Positions 19,593-27,723 of a stretch of DNA of 64,000 nt are shown in pieces. Source of the stretch: CAVRZJ01 sp964594125 (GTDB lineage: Bacteria > Acidobacteriota > Thermoanaerobaculia > Thermoanaerobaculales > Thermoanaerobaculaceae). The number at the start of each line of letters is the position of its first letter. The stretch's first letter is position 1. The notes under the pieces are model-generated. The model made no database searches. It saw only the letters and a program-made list of their open reading frames with translations, and was not told where the DNA came from. The DNA lies in NCBI GenBank assembly GCA_964594125.1, contig CAZQLL010000022.1, positions 1 through 64,000 of the forward strand. The letters run 5' to 3'. The position numbers and the translations under genes are program-made.

Positions 19593-22247
19593 TCAGAGCG
19601 CCGGCGCAAGGAGCACGGCGTTGGCGAGCAGCATCATCGTCGCGAGTGTGAACCCCCGCGCCGCCGGGTCCTCCGCAAACCCCACCACCATGCCGCGCCC
19701 GTGCCTCTGCGCCATCAGGTACGCCTTGCCGGGCAACTGCTTTCGCGACGCCTCGAGCACGAACCCCGACTGCACGAGCGCGTCCGCGCCGGCGTAGACG
19801 CCGACGTTGCTCCCCTTGTCGAGCTTGAGCGGGGAGAACACCAGCCGCGAGTTCACCAGCGCGTCCACCGCGCCGTCCGGAAACCCGGCGGCGAGGAGGT
19901 GCTCGGTGTCGAGCTGCACGCGCAGCACCGCCCCGGGGACGGCGGTCGGCTGCTCGTCGTCGGGCGTCACGAACGTCTCGTAGTCGAACCCGGCCGGCGG
20001 GGCCGGCGCCTTGCCGTCGGCCGGCGGCGCACCGACCTCCCGCGCCCTGCTCGGGCCGCCGCGCTTCTCGGGACGGGTGGCGAGCAGGCCGACCTTCTCG
20101 CCGCACAGCCACGCCGTCGCGTCCGCTATGGCGACGAGCACGCCGCCGTCGCGTACCCACGCCCCCAGGCGGCGGCCTCCCTCCTCGCCGAGCACCCGCT
20201 CGTAGCCGCCGGGCGACGAGTCGGGCATCACCACGACATCGAAGTGCGAAAGGTCGGCCGTCGCCGCCGTCGCCGTGCGGACGGCGCTCACGGGAAGGCC
20301 GAACACGCGCTCGAGGGCGTGGCGGGTGCCGCCGGCCGCGGTCGCCGATACCGGCGCGTCCCAGAGCACGGCGACACGCGGCGCCTTCACGGGATGCACC
20401 CGGTTGGAGCCGAGGTCGATCCCCTCGTCGACGTAGCCGGTCGCGGCGCCGGCGAACGTCACGCCGGTCTCCGCGGCCACCGCGGCCAGCCGCTCGCGCA
20501 GGTCGGCGGGGTTGCCGGCGCGCCGGATCACCACGGTGCCCGGATCGTAGCGCGCGCCGGCGAGGGTGAAAGGCTTCTCGGCGACCGCCGCCTTCACGCC
20601 CCCGCGCAGCAGCCGAACGGTCGAGCGCACCGCCGCGGGGCCGCTCCAGCGCAGCAGGTACGCCACCGCGCCGTCGCCGGCCACGGCGCCGGGCGGGGCG
20701 GCGCCCGGCGACACCCGCTCGAGCGCCATGCCCGCGGCGGCGTCGGATACCGCGGTGGCCGACACGCCCCAGAGCAGGCCGAGCGGCCACGCGGTGAGGT
20801 CGTAGATCTCGTCGGGCAGCCGCTTTTCGGCCCGGCGCGCCTGCTCCTTCTCGAACGCCTCCCCCATCGAAACGTGGCGTTCGAGAAGCACGGTGGCCAG
20901 GCGCGCAAGCGGCTGGTCGAGGGGCACCACGTAGGCGCCCGCGGGCACCGCGCCGCGCGGCGCGCGCGCGCGGAACACCTCGACGCCCTGGCGCGCCAGC
21001 AGGTCGGCCAGCGCCCAGGCGCGCAGCGGGTCGCGCCCCTGCTCGAGCACCCACGCGCGCCGCGGCCCGCGGCGGCCCTGCTCCACCGCCGCGGCGCGGT
21101 AGTCGTGCCACGAGCGCACCACCCGGGCGCGCTGCGCCGCGGCGGTGCGGCACGTCGTGAACGCGGCCACCAGGTGGTGCTGCACCGCGTCGGCGTAGCG
21201 CAGCACCGAGCCGTCCTCGAGGCGCGTCGCGAGGCCGCGCGCCGACGCCTGTTCGAACGTCATGCCGACCGCGCCGGTGAAGAACGGCCAGCTCTCGCCG
21301 TAGCCCGGATAGAAGGCGTCGAACACCTCCCGCGTCCAGTAGCGCCACCCGAGCGCGTCGAACGCCGCCGCGTTCGCGCGGCCGATCACATCCCAGAGCG
21401 CGGCCTGCTCATCGGCCACCAGCGGGTTGCGCGGCTTGGCCGGCGGCGCGAAGAAGTACCCCTGCTCGGCGCCCATCTCGTGGAGGTCGGCCGCCACCAT
21501 CGGCGGCCATTCGAGCATCGCCGCCACACGGCCGGCGGTCTCCGGGTGGGTGAGCGCGAACCAGTCGCGGTTGAGGTCGAACAGATCGTGCGAGACGCGG
21601 CCGCCCGGCCACGGCTGGTTGTGCTCGGCGCTGTACGGCTCGGGGTCCGCCTCGATCCCCCGCGCCTGCCGCCAGGAGGCGAGGAAACGCGCACGCCCGT
21701 CCGGGTTCTGCAGCGGGTCGACGATCACCAGTGCCGACGCCAGGATCTCCTCGACCTCCGGGGAGCGCCCCGCCGCCAGGTGGTACGCCAGCGCCAGCCC
21801 GGCATCGCCGCCGGACGTCTCGTCGCCGTGCACCGAGCAGAGAATCCACACCACCGCCGGCAGCGCATCGAGCAGCCTGTCGGCCTCGTCGCCGTCGACC
21901 CGGCGCGGGTCGCCCGCCGCGCCGAGCGAGTCGCGCAGCGCGTCGAGCGCCGCGATCCGCTCGGGCGCGCCGATCACCAGGTACACCAGCGGACGGCCCT
22001 CGAGCGAGCGCGCGTATTCGACGAGCCGTACGCGCTGCGGGGCTGCGGCCGCCAGCGCGCGGGCGTAGGCCACCACCTGCTCGGCGTCGGTGATCCCTTC
22101 GCCCCAGCCGAGGCCCGTCACCGCCCGCACCTCGGGGACCGCCGTGTCGTACTGCGCCGGCGGCAGCACGGCGAAGAAACCGTCTGCCGCGGCCGCGACC
22201 GCAGCCGCCAGCACGAGCACACTCGCCACCGCTGCCTTCACGCTCAT
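19593..22247 (-). CDS. Secreted M14-family zinc carboxypeptidase-like protein
   Basis: This 884-aa protein starts with a signal peptide (SVKAAVASVLVLAAAVAAAADG). The M14 peptidase domain at residues about 45-370 shows zinc ligands in SVHGDETSG (His and Glu) and the later His in ADLHEMG, substrate-binding NPDGRARF and FDLNRDW, and the catalytic Glu in GMTFEQAS. The following ~500 residues contain a class I glutaminase-like fold region (VVVMPDSSPGGYERVLGEEGG...). Probably periplasmic, trimming peptides. ATG 22247 follows GGAGG at 8-12 nt; a TAGAAT box is 25 nt upstream of the ATG. It is longer than simple carboxypeptidases, but similar two-part proteins are common in secretome-rich bacteria. 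Confidence 0.88.
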   Translation of the reverse strand: MSVKAAVASVLVLAAAVAAAADGFFAVLPPAQYDTAVPEVRAVTGLGWGEGITDAEQVVAYARALAAAAPQRVRLVEYARSLEGRPLVYLVIGAPERIAALDALRDSLGAAGDPRRVDGDEADRLLDALPAVVWILCSVHGDETSGGDAGLALAYHLAAGRSPEVEEILASALVIVDPLQNPDGRARFLASWRQARGIEADPEPYSAEHNQPWPGGRVSHDLFDLNRDWFALTHPETAGRVAAMLEWPPMVAADLHEMGAEQGYFFAPPAKPRNPLVADEQAALWDVIGRANAAAFDALGWRYWTREVFDAFYPGYGESWPFFTGAVGMTFEQASARGLATRLEDGSVLRYADAVQHHLVAAFTTCRTAAAQRARVVRSWHDYRAAAVEQGRRGPRRAWVLEQGRDPLRAWALADLLARQGVEVFRARAPRGAVPAGAYVVPLDQPLARLATVLLERHVSMGEAFEKEQARRAEKRLPDEIYDLTAWPLGLLWGVSATAVSDAAAGMALERVSPGAAPPGAVAGDGAVAYLLRWSGPAAVRSTVRLLRGGVKAAVAEKPFTLAGARYDPGTVVIRRAGNPADLRERLAAVAAETGVTFAGAATGYVDEGIDLGSNRVHPVKAPRVAVLWDAPVSATAAGGTRHALERVFGLPVSAVRTATAATADLSHFDVVVMPDSSPGGYERVLGEEGGRRLGAWVRDGGVLVAIADATAWLCGEKVGLLATRPEKRGGPSRAREVGAPPADGKAPAPPAGFDYETFVTPDDEQPTAVPGAVLRVQLDTEHLLAAGFPDGAVDALVNSRLVFSPLKLDKGSNVGVYAGADALVQSGFVLEASRKQLPGKAYLMAQRHGRGMVVGFAEDPAARGFTLATMMLLANAVLLAPAL

Positions 22248-22271
22248 CTCGCGATCCTCCACCGGCACGGT

Positions 22272-22313
22272 ATTCTACGGGGCGGCAGGCGCGGCGCCGG
22301 CGCCGCGCCTGCC
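22272..22313 (-). promoter_or_regulatory. Promoter of the M14 peptidase gene with overlapping perfect palindrome
   Basis: On the minus strand TAGAAT (22277 down to 22272) is a good -10 box, 25-30 nt before the ATG. A perfect 30-bp palindrome (22284-22313, half-site GGCAGGCGCGGCGCC) covers the position where the -35 element should be. It could be an operator, an RNA hairpin at the end of the upstream transcript, or both. Confidence 0.45.
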
Positions 22314-22328
22314 GCGGGGGTCTCCACA

Positions 22329-22364
22329 AGCGCAGCGGGCCGGCTGCCGCCGGCCCGCTGCGCT
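22329..22364 (-). terminator. Perfect 16-bp stem hairpin after the 22381 gene
   Basis: AGCGCAGCGGGCCGGC, loop TGCC, then its exact complement. It lies 16 nt after the stop of the minus-strand gene ending at 22381 and before the promoter of the M14 peptidase. There is no U-tract, so it may act as a factor-dependent or 3'-end-protecting structure rather than a classical intrinsic terminator. Confidence 0.55.
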
Positions 22365-22380
22365 CCAGGCACCCCCGAAC

Positions 22381-23382
22381 TCAGCGCTCGGGAGCGAGCA
22401 TGCGCTCGAACGGGTACACCGGGTCCTCCTGCGGCTCGTCCGGCACCGCGACCGGGACGGGCGTCGGCGGCGGAGCGGGCTGGCGCGCTCCCGCAGTGGG
22501 CGCCCCCGTCACTGCGCCCGGCTGGCCCGCGCGCGGCTGCTGCGGCGGCTGCTGTGCCTCCGGCTCCGGCTGCACCATCTCGTCGAAGGGGTACTGCCCG
22601 CTCTCCTGGCCGAGGTCCTCCGCGGGCTCCTGCTGCGGCTCGCGGGCGGCCTCGGCCGCGAGCACCGAGAGGGGCTTCTCGCGGAAGCCCGAGCCCATCG
22701 CGAACGTCCCCGCCGAGAGCTCCTCGACGCTGAGCTCGGTGACGACGGTGGTGAGCCGCCGCACCGGGGCGCCGCCGCGGCCGCCCGCGGCCAGCGTCGC
22801 GACACGCCGGAGCGGGAACGACCCGTAGCGTTCGCGGTCGGCCTTCGCCGCCGCGCTCTCGTCCGGGGTCTCGGCAGCCGGACGGCGCATCCACACCGCG
22901 AGTGCGCCCTCGGCGAGCTCCGGCGCAACCCACAGCTCCTCCTCCGCCACGGCGCCCGCCGGCGCCGATGCGGCGCGGAACACGAGGCGCCTGGTCCTCA
23001 CGCCGACCAGCTCGCCGCCGTCGTCCTCGCCGGCCTTCTCGAGAGCCGAGCTCGGCCGCGCGGCGGCGGCCGACGACGTCCACATGGCCGCGTCACCGCT
23101 CCACTCCGAGAACGTCCGGCCGGCCGGATCCACGAGGTACACCGAGCGGCCGCCGTCGAGCGTCAGCAGGAACCGGCCCGGCCGCAGCAGCGGATCGGCG
23201 CCGGTGACGAACTCGACCCTCGCCTTGTCCCCCTGCGCCCAGCAGCGCACCGTGGTGCTCGGGGGGCGGACCCCAGGCGCGCCCTCGACGGTCGTCACGG
23301 CCGAGAAGTACACGCCGGCAGCCGCCGGAACAGCGGCGGCCAGCGCCACCGCGGCAAGCAGCCTCACCTTCCTGTCGGGCAT
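22381..23382 (-). CDS. Secreted protein of unknown function with acidic/Pro-rich tail
   Basis: This 333-aa protein has a signal peptide (KVRLLAAVALAAAVPAAAG) followed by about 200 residues resembling DUF4412-type secreted proteins: YFSAVTTVEG, QGDKARVEFV, FLLTLDGGRSVYLVDPAGRTFSEW. The last 100 residues are rich in Pro, Gln and Glu and contain two copies of a YPF(D/E)xM motif (YPFDEMVQPEPE and, at the very end, YPFERMLAPER). The motif may bind a partner. GGGGAG lies 7 nt before the ATG. I do not recognise an enzymatic site. It is transcribed toward the M14 peptidase, but a hairpin and promoter separate them. Confidence 0.7.
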   Translation of the reverse strand: MPDRKVRLLAAVALAAAVPAAAGVYFSAVTTVEGAPGVRPPSTTVRCWAQGDKARVEFVTGADPLLRPGRFLLTLDGGRSVYLVDPAGRTFSEWSGDAAMWTSSAAAARPSSALEKAGEDDGGELVGVRTRRLVFRAASAPAGAVAEEELWVAPELAEGALAVWMRRPAAETPDESAAAKADRERYGSFPLRRVATLAAGGRGGAPVRRLTTVVTELSVEELSAGTFAMGSGFREKPLSVLAAEAAREPQQEPAEDLGQESGQYPFDEMVQPEPEAQQPPQQPRAGQPGAVTGAPTAGARQPAPPPTPVPVAVPDEPQEDPVYPFERMLAPER

Positions 23383-23428
23383 CTGGCACTCCCCTTGCGC
23401 GCGCTGCGCCCGGCGCGGCGCGCCGGCC

Positions 23429-23668
23429 CTACACGCTCGTCACGCGGCGGATCTCGGGAACCCGCTGCTTGAGCCGCTCCTCGACGAAGCCGACCAGCGT
23501 CATCGTCGCCATCGGGCAGCCTCCGCAGGCGCCCAGCAGGCGCACCGAGACGACCCCGCCGTCCACGCCCACCAGTTCCACGTCGCCGCCGTCCATCCGC
23601 AGCGCCGGCCGGACTTCGTCGAGCGCACTCTCGACCCGCTGTCTCATCGCCGCCGCATCGTCGCTCAT
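23429..23668 (-). CDS. NifU-like iron-sulfur scaffold domain protein
   Basis: This 79-aa protein equals the NifU C-terminal domain alone: ALDEVRPALRMDGGDVELVGVDGGVVSVRLLGACGGCPMATMTL. The CGGC pair binds a transient [4Fe-4S] cluster for delivery to apo-proteins. ATG 23668 has GGAGGAG immediately upstream; a TTG at 23680 lies inside that ribosome-binding site and is rejected. No other isc/suf gene is next to it. It lies upstream of the secreted unknown on the same strand, 46 nt apart. Confidence 0.92.
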   Translation of the reverse strand: MSDDAAAMRQRVESALDEVRPALRMDGGDVELVGVDGGVVSVRLLGACGGCPMATMTLVGFVEERLKQRVPEIRRVTSV

Positions 23669-23887
23669 TCGCTCCTCCAACCCTCACGCGGGCGAGCCTA
23701 TTCTGCCACACTGGACCGCCACCGGCGCGCGCCCGCGCCGCCTGCGCCGACTTCTGCTAACGTGGGCGCGGGTGACGATACTCCGGGCGTCCTCCGCGCG
23801 CGGTGCGGCAACAGCGGCCGCCGCCGCCGCGGCCTCCGGCCGCGCCGGCCGAGAACCCGGCCGCGGCGGATTCCGTTGGAACGCGTG

Positions 23888-24475
23888 ATGACGAGCAACG
23901 TCGGCCTCGAGCAGATCGTGCAACGGTGCCGGGCCGGCGACGATCGGGCCTGGGAGGAGCTGGTGGACGCCACGGCAGACGACCTCTACCGCCTCGCGGT
24001 CTCGTTCACGCGTCGGCGCACGGAGGCCGAGGACCTCTTGCAGGAGGTCTACGTCAAGCTGTGGCAGAACCTCGACCGCTACATCCCGGGGTCGTCGTTC
24101 CGCGCCTGGGCGTACCGCATCGCGCGCAACCACTTCGTGGACGCCTACCGGCGCGCCCACCACGAGCGCGCCGCCACCTGGATCGACCCCGAGTTCCTCG
24201 ACTCGCTGCCGGGCGGCGACGACCCGCACACCCAGGTTGTGCGCCGCCAGCGCCTCGAGCTGGCGCGCGCCGCGCTCGCCAGGCTCCCCGAGGAGCTCGC
24301 CCGCCTGATCCTGCTGCGAGACCTCGCGGACTGGAGCTACGACGAGCTCGCCGACGAGCTCGATCTGCCGCTCGGGACCGTCAAGTCGCGCCTCAACCGC
24401 GCCCGCCGCGAGCTCGCCGCGATCATGGCCGCAGACCTGCGACCGCGCGCCGTTCCCGCTGGAGCCGGAGGGTGA
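23888..24475 (+). CDS. ECF-type RNA polymerase sigma factor
   Basis: This 195-aa protein has a sigma region 2 (CRAGDDRAWEELVDATADDLYRLAVSFTRRRTEAEDLLQEVYVKLWQNL...FRAWAYRIARNHFVDAYRR) and a region 4 helix-turn-helix (LARLPEELARLILLRDLADWSYDELADELDLPLGTVKSRLNRARREL). It directs RNA polymerase to a dedicated promoter set, probably a cell-envelope stress regulon. ATG 23888 is chosen from the domain start; GTG 23885 is equally possible and no good ribosome-binding site is present. The stop overlaps the anti-sigma GTG by 4 nt, the usual arrangement for a sigma/anti-sigma pair. Confidence 0.95.
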   Translation: MTSNVGLEQIVQRCRAGDDRAWEELVDATADDLYRLAVSFTRRRTEAEDLLQEVYVKLWQNLDRYIPGSSFRAWAYRIARNHFVDAYRRAHHERAATWIDPEFLDSLPGGDDPHTQVVRRQRLELARAALARLPEELARLILLRDLADWSYDELADELDLPLGTVKSRLNRARRELAAIMAADLRPRAVPAGAGG

Positions 24476-25251
24476 CCGCGGTGCGCCCCTGCGACGAGCT
24501 CCTGGAGCACCTCGAGGACGCCGCCGACGGTGCGCTGCCGCCGCACCTCGCCGAGCACACGCGCGCCTGCGCCGCCTGTCGCGAGCTGCTCGCCGGCGGC
24601 GGGCCGCTGCGCGGCGCCGCAGGGGGCGCTCTCGCAGGGGTGCGGGCGCCCGCGCCCCTGGTGGCGCGCCTGAAGGCCATCCCCCGCCTCGCGCCGGCCT
24701 GCGAGGCCGCCCTCGGGCTGATCGGCGCCACATTCGACGGCGAGGTCGACGGCCCGGCCCGCGCCCGCCTGCTCGACCACCTGCACGGCTGCGCGAGCTG
24801 CCGGGCGGCGTGGGAGGCGTTCGCCACGTTGCGCGAGGTCGGGGCGAAGGCGCGGGCGCCGCGCCGACTGCGCGCCGCGCTCGCCGTGCCGCCGCGCCGC
24901 CGCCTGGCGCTGCGGCAGCGGCGCCCGCGCTTCGACATCCGGCTCGCCACCGCCGCCGCGTACCTGCTGGCGGCGGCGACGATCGTGCTGGTCAGCAATC
25001 CGGCGACCGTGGCGCGCGCCTCGTCGGCCACCGTCGAGAGGGCCGGGGTCTACGCCCGCGCCGCGGTCGAGAACCGCCTCTCGGCCTACTCGCGGCGCGC
25101 GAGGGAAGCGATCGCCGTCGCGGCGGACTGGGCCGAGAATGCAGGCGCCGCGGCCTGGGCGCGCGGCCGCGCGCTGCTCGGGTTCGGCGCGGAGAACCGC
25201 CGCGCCGCGAAAGCCGTTGATGAGGGTGGACAGGGAGGGAAGCAACCATGA
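24472..25251 (+). CDS. Membrane anti-sigma factor with two zinc-finger (zf-HC2) modules
   Basis: This 259-aa protein starts with GTG in a GTGA overlap with the sigma gene. Residues 20-40 contain HLAEHTRACAACREL and residues about 95-110 contain LLDHLHGCASCRAAW; both are Hx3CxxC anti-sigma zinc-binding modules, so the domain is duplicated. One transmembrane helix (TAAAYLLAAATIVLVS) lies near residue 165, followed by a periplasmic alanine/arginine-rich segment. It should hold the upstream sigma factor inactive at the inner membrane until a signal arrives. Two zinc modules in one anti-sigma are less usual than one. Confidence 0.88.
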   Translation: MTAVRPCDELLEHLEDAADGALPPHLAEHTRACAACRELLAGGGPLRGAAGGALAGVRAPAPLVARLKAIPRLAPACEAALGLIGATFDGEVDGPARARLLDHLHGCASCRAAWEAFATLREVGAKARAPRRLRAALAVPPRRRLALRQRRPRFDIRLATAAAYLLAAATIVLVSNPATVARASSATVERAGVYARAAVENRLSAYSRRAREAIAVAADWAENAGAAAWARGRALLGFGAENRRAAKAVDEGGQGGKQP

Positions 25252-25820
25252 GCGCCAACGAGCCCCAGATGCAACCGCAGATGCAGACGCCGCCGCCGAG
25301 CCCGCCGCAGCCCGCGGCGCCGGTCCCGCCGCCGCCCCCGGCGGCCGCATATGCCGCCGGGCGGCGGTCGCCGGGCGTGGCCGTCATCCTCGGGTGCTTC
25401 CCGGGCCTCGGCCACCTCTACCTCGGTCTCTACCAGCGCGGGTTGGGTTTCTTCATCGCCTTCGCGACCGCGATCTGGCTCGCCGACCACAGCGACCTCG
25501 GGATCCTCATCCCCTTCATCTGGTTCTTCAGCCAGATCGACGCCTACCGGCAGGCGGTGCTCATCAACGCCTGCTGCGACACCGGGATTATGCCGGAGCC
25601 GATGAAGCTTCCGAAGCAGCGCGGCAGCCTCGGCTTCGGGGTGTTCCTGCTGGTTCTCGGGCTGGTGCTGCTGTACAACCAGTTCTACCCCCTCGACCTC
25701 ACGTTCCTCGTCGACTGGTGGCCGCTGGCGCTCGTGCTCGCCGGCGCATACCTCCTCGTGAAGCACTTCCTCGAGCAGAAGAAGCAGCGCGAGACCGAGC
25801 TGCCGCCGCCGTCGTTCTGA
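25248..25820 (+). CDS. Membrane protein with Pro/Gln-rich N-terminus (TM2/DUF5683-like)
   Basis: This 190-aa protein overlaps the anti-sigma stop by 4 nt and has GGGAGGG upstream. Its first 35 residues are Met/Gln/Pro-rich (QMQPQMQTPPPSPPQP). Three or four membrane segments follow, including GVAVILGCFPGLGHLYLGLYQRGLGFF, which resembles TM2-type small membrane proteins (GxxGaHxFYLG), and a C-terminal pair around LVLGLVLLYNQFYPLDLTFLVDWWPLALVLAGAYLLV. It may be the envelope sensor or a target of the sigma/anti-sigma pair. Function otherwise unknown. Confidence 0.78.
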   Translation: MSANEPQMQPQMQTPPPSPPQPAAPVPPPPPAAAYAAGRRSPGVAVILGCFPGLGHLYLGLYQRGLGFFIAFATAIWLADHSDLGILIPFIWFFSQIDAYRQAVLINACCDTGIMPEPMKLPKQRGSLGFGVFLLVLGLVLLYNQFYPLDLTFLVDWWPLALVLAGAYLLVKHFLEQKKQRETELPPPSF

Positions 25821-25848
25821 GCCGCAACGCAGCCTGGATCCGACGTAT

Positions 25849-25872
25849 CGCGGCGCCCTCGCGGGCGCCGCG
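25849..25872. terminator. Bidirectional hairpin between convergent genes
   Basis: CGCGGCGCCC, loop TCGC, GGGCGCCGCG: a perfect 10-bp GC stem in the 78-bp gap between the membrane protein (+) and the phosphatidyltransferase (-). No T-run follows on either side. Position supports a terminator for both strands. Confidence 0.6.
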
Positions 25873-25898
25873 GGCGTTCACGCCGAGTTCGGTCACGG

Positions 25899-26525
25899 TC
25901 ACTCGCGCCTGCGCGGCTGGGCGCACTGCCGCAGCGCGCCGGCGAGCCGGTGGACGAACGCCGCCGCAGTCGCCATGCCGAGCCCGGCGAGGAACGCGTT
26001 CGGCAGCGACACGGCGTTGCCTGCCACCGCGATGGACGCCCTCGGCGCAAACCCGAGCACGATTGCGAACGCGATCAGGGCGACGAATTGCTCCGCCTTG
26101 CCGGCTCCATCGTACCGCCGGACTCCCAGGCTTGCCTCGATCTGGGCGCCGAGGCCGCTGTGAAGCTGCGTGAGCACCAGCACCCAGAGACCGAGCAGCG
26201 CGCTGGCGCCCGGCGAGAACGCGATCCCGCCCAGGACGCAGACCTCGACCACGCGATCAACGAAATGGTCGAGGAGGCTCCCCGCGGGAGTGCTCAGCCC
26301 GTACATCCGCGCGACGATGCCGTCGAGGCTGTCGGCGGCGCCGGAGACGGCGAGCAGGAGCGCGGCCACCCAGTAGAACGCGGCCCCCGAGTGTGCGAGC
26401 AGGAACGCGCCGCCCGCCCCTGCACCGGCGAGCAGCGAGGCAAGCGTCAGCGCGTTCGGGTTGACACCGCGCAGGTGGCGGGCAAGCGGGGTGAAGACGG
26501 CTACGAACACAGCTCGCACAGGCAT
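25899..26525 (-). CDS. CDP-alcohol phosphatidyltransferase family protein
   Basis: This 208-aa protein has about five membrane helices and the complete catalytic signature DGIVARMYGLSTPAGSLLDHFVD, which fits DGx2ARx8Gx3Dx3D near residue 68-90. The family transfers a phosphatidyl group from CDP-diacylglycerol to an alcohol, or makes related phospholipids. Which acceptor is used (glycerol phosphate, inositol phosphate or another) cannot be told. GGAGGAG precedes the ATG directly. trpS lies 52 nt upstream on the same strand. Confidence 0.88.
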   Translation of the reverse strand: MPVRAVFVAVFTPLARHLRGVNPNALTLASLLAGAGAGGAFLLAHSGAAFYWVAALLLAVSGAADSLDGIVARMYGLSTPAGSLLDHFVDRVVEVCVLGGIAFSPGASALLGLWVLVLTQLHSGLGAQIEASLGVRRYDGAGKAEQFVALIAFAIVLGFAPRASIAVAGNAVSLPNAFLAGLGMATAAAFVHRLAGALRQCAQPRRRE

Positions 26526-26576
26526 CTCCTCCTGCCCGGCGACGGCCCCTCGCTGCGGCCGCCCGGCGGGCGGCCG

Positions 26577-27548
26577 CTACCTCATCCCCGTCACGCGGCG
26601 GCAGTCCGCCATCACCTGATCGATGACGGCCTTGGCGCGGTCGCGGCCGTCGCGCAGCACGCTCTCGACGTGGCCCCGGTCGCGGAGCAGCTCCTCCCGG
26701 CGCGCCCGCGCCTCGCGGAAGGTGTCGAGCACCAGGCCGAGCAGCCGCTTCTTGAGGTCGCCGTAGCCGGTGCCGCCCTCGGTGAACAGGCGCCTGGTGG
26801 CGGGCCACTCCTCCGCCGGGGTGAGCAGCTTGAGCAGCGCATACAGTGTGTTGCCGCGGGTCGGCTTGGGGTCGGCGACCGGTGTCGAGTCGGTGACGAT
26901 CGACATCACGCGCTTCTTCAGTTCCGCTTCGGGGGCGAAGATCTCGATCGTGTTGCCGTACGACTTCGACATCTTCTGGCCGTCGACACCGGGCACCACG
27001 GCGGCGTCCGGGAGGATGTACTCTTCCGGGACCTTGAGCACCGCCTCGCCATACGCCTGGTTGAAGGCGCCGGCGATGTCGCGCGTCATCTCCAGGTGCT
27101 GCTTCTGGTCCTTCCCGACCGGCACCTTGTCGGAGCGCACGATGAGGATGTCGGCGGCCATCAGCACGGGGTACGCGAAGAGGCCGTGGTTCGGTGTGAT
27201 CCCCTTCGCGACCTTGTCCTTGAACGAGTGCCCGCGCTGCAGCAGCCCCATCGGCGTGACGCTCGACAGGTACCACGCCAGCTCGGTAACCTCCGGGACG
27301 TCGGACTGCAGGTAGATCACCGAGCGCCGCGGGTCGAGGCCGAGCGCCAGGAAGTCGAGCGCCACCATGAACGACTTCTCGCGCAGCTCGCCGCCGTCGT
27401 GCATCGTCGTCATCGCGTGCATGTTGGCGACGAAGTAGAAGCACTCCGCTCCGGGCTCGCCCTGCATCCGGACGAACTGCCGGATCGCACCGAAATAGTT
27501 ACCGATGTGCAAGTTCCCCGAGGGCTGAACGCCCGACAAGATGCGCAT
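26577..27548 (-). CDS. trpS: Tryptophanyl-tRNA synthetase
   Basis: This 323-aa class I synthetase charges tRNA-Trp in the cytosol. The HIGH-type motif is GNLHIGNYFG at residues 11-20 (HIGN) and the KMSKS loop is KMSKSYGN near residue 193. RSVIYLQSDVPE and PVLMAADIL are further family blocks. Length matches bacterial TrpRS. ATG 27548 follows GGAGG with 6 nt spacing; an upstream ATG at 27569 lies before the ribosome-binding site. TAAGAT about 25-30 nt upstream is a plausible -10 box. Confidence 0.97.
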   Translation of the reverse strand: MRILSGVQPSGNLHIGNYFGAIRQFVRMQGEPGAECFYFVANMHAMTTMHDGGELREKSFMVALDFLALGLDPRRSVIYLQSDVPEVTELAWYLSSVTPMGLLQRGHSFKDKVAKGITPNHGLFAYPVLMAADILIVRSDKVPVGKDQKQHLEMTRDIAGAFNQAYGEAVLKVPEEYILPDAAVVPGVDGQKMSKSYGNTIEIFAPEAELKKRVMSIVTDSTPVADPKPTRGNTLYALLKLLTPAEEWPATRRLFTEGGTGYGDLKKRLLGLVLDTFREARARREELLRDRGHVESVLRDGRDRAKAVIDQVMADCRRVTGMR

Positions 27549-27666
27549 ACGACCTCCTGGACAGCGCATCTTACCCGACCGCCGACGGCGCCGAGGTCGC
27601 AGCGGGTGGCGCGACGCGCCCGAGCGGGCCGCAGAGCCCTCCCATCTGGGGACGCGCTGTCGGGGC

Positions 27667-27695
27667 TTGACAGCCGAGGCTCGATGTCTTAGATT
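27667..27695 (+). promoter_or_regulatory. Near-consensus sigma-70 promoter of the metal-uptake operon
   Basis: TTGACA (27667-27672), a 17-bp spacer and TAGATT (27690-27695): the best -35/-10 match in the window. The predicted start is near 27702, giving a 22-nt leader with AAAGGA before the GTG at 27724. A CTCGAT element occurs twice, once inside the spacer and once just after the -10 box, so a repressor site overlapping this promoter is plausible. I could not match it to a known Zur, MntR or Fur box. Confidence 0.7.
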
Positions 27696-27723
27696 GAGTC
27701 TCGATTGCAGAAAGGACCGCCAC

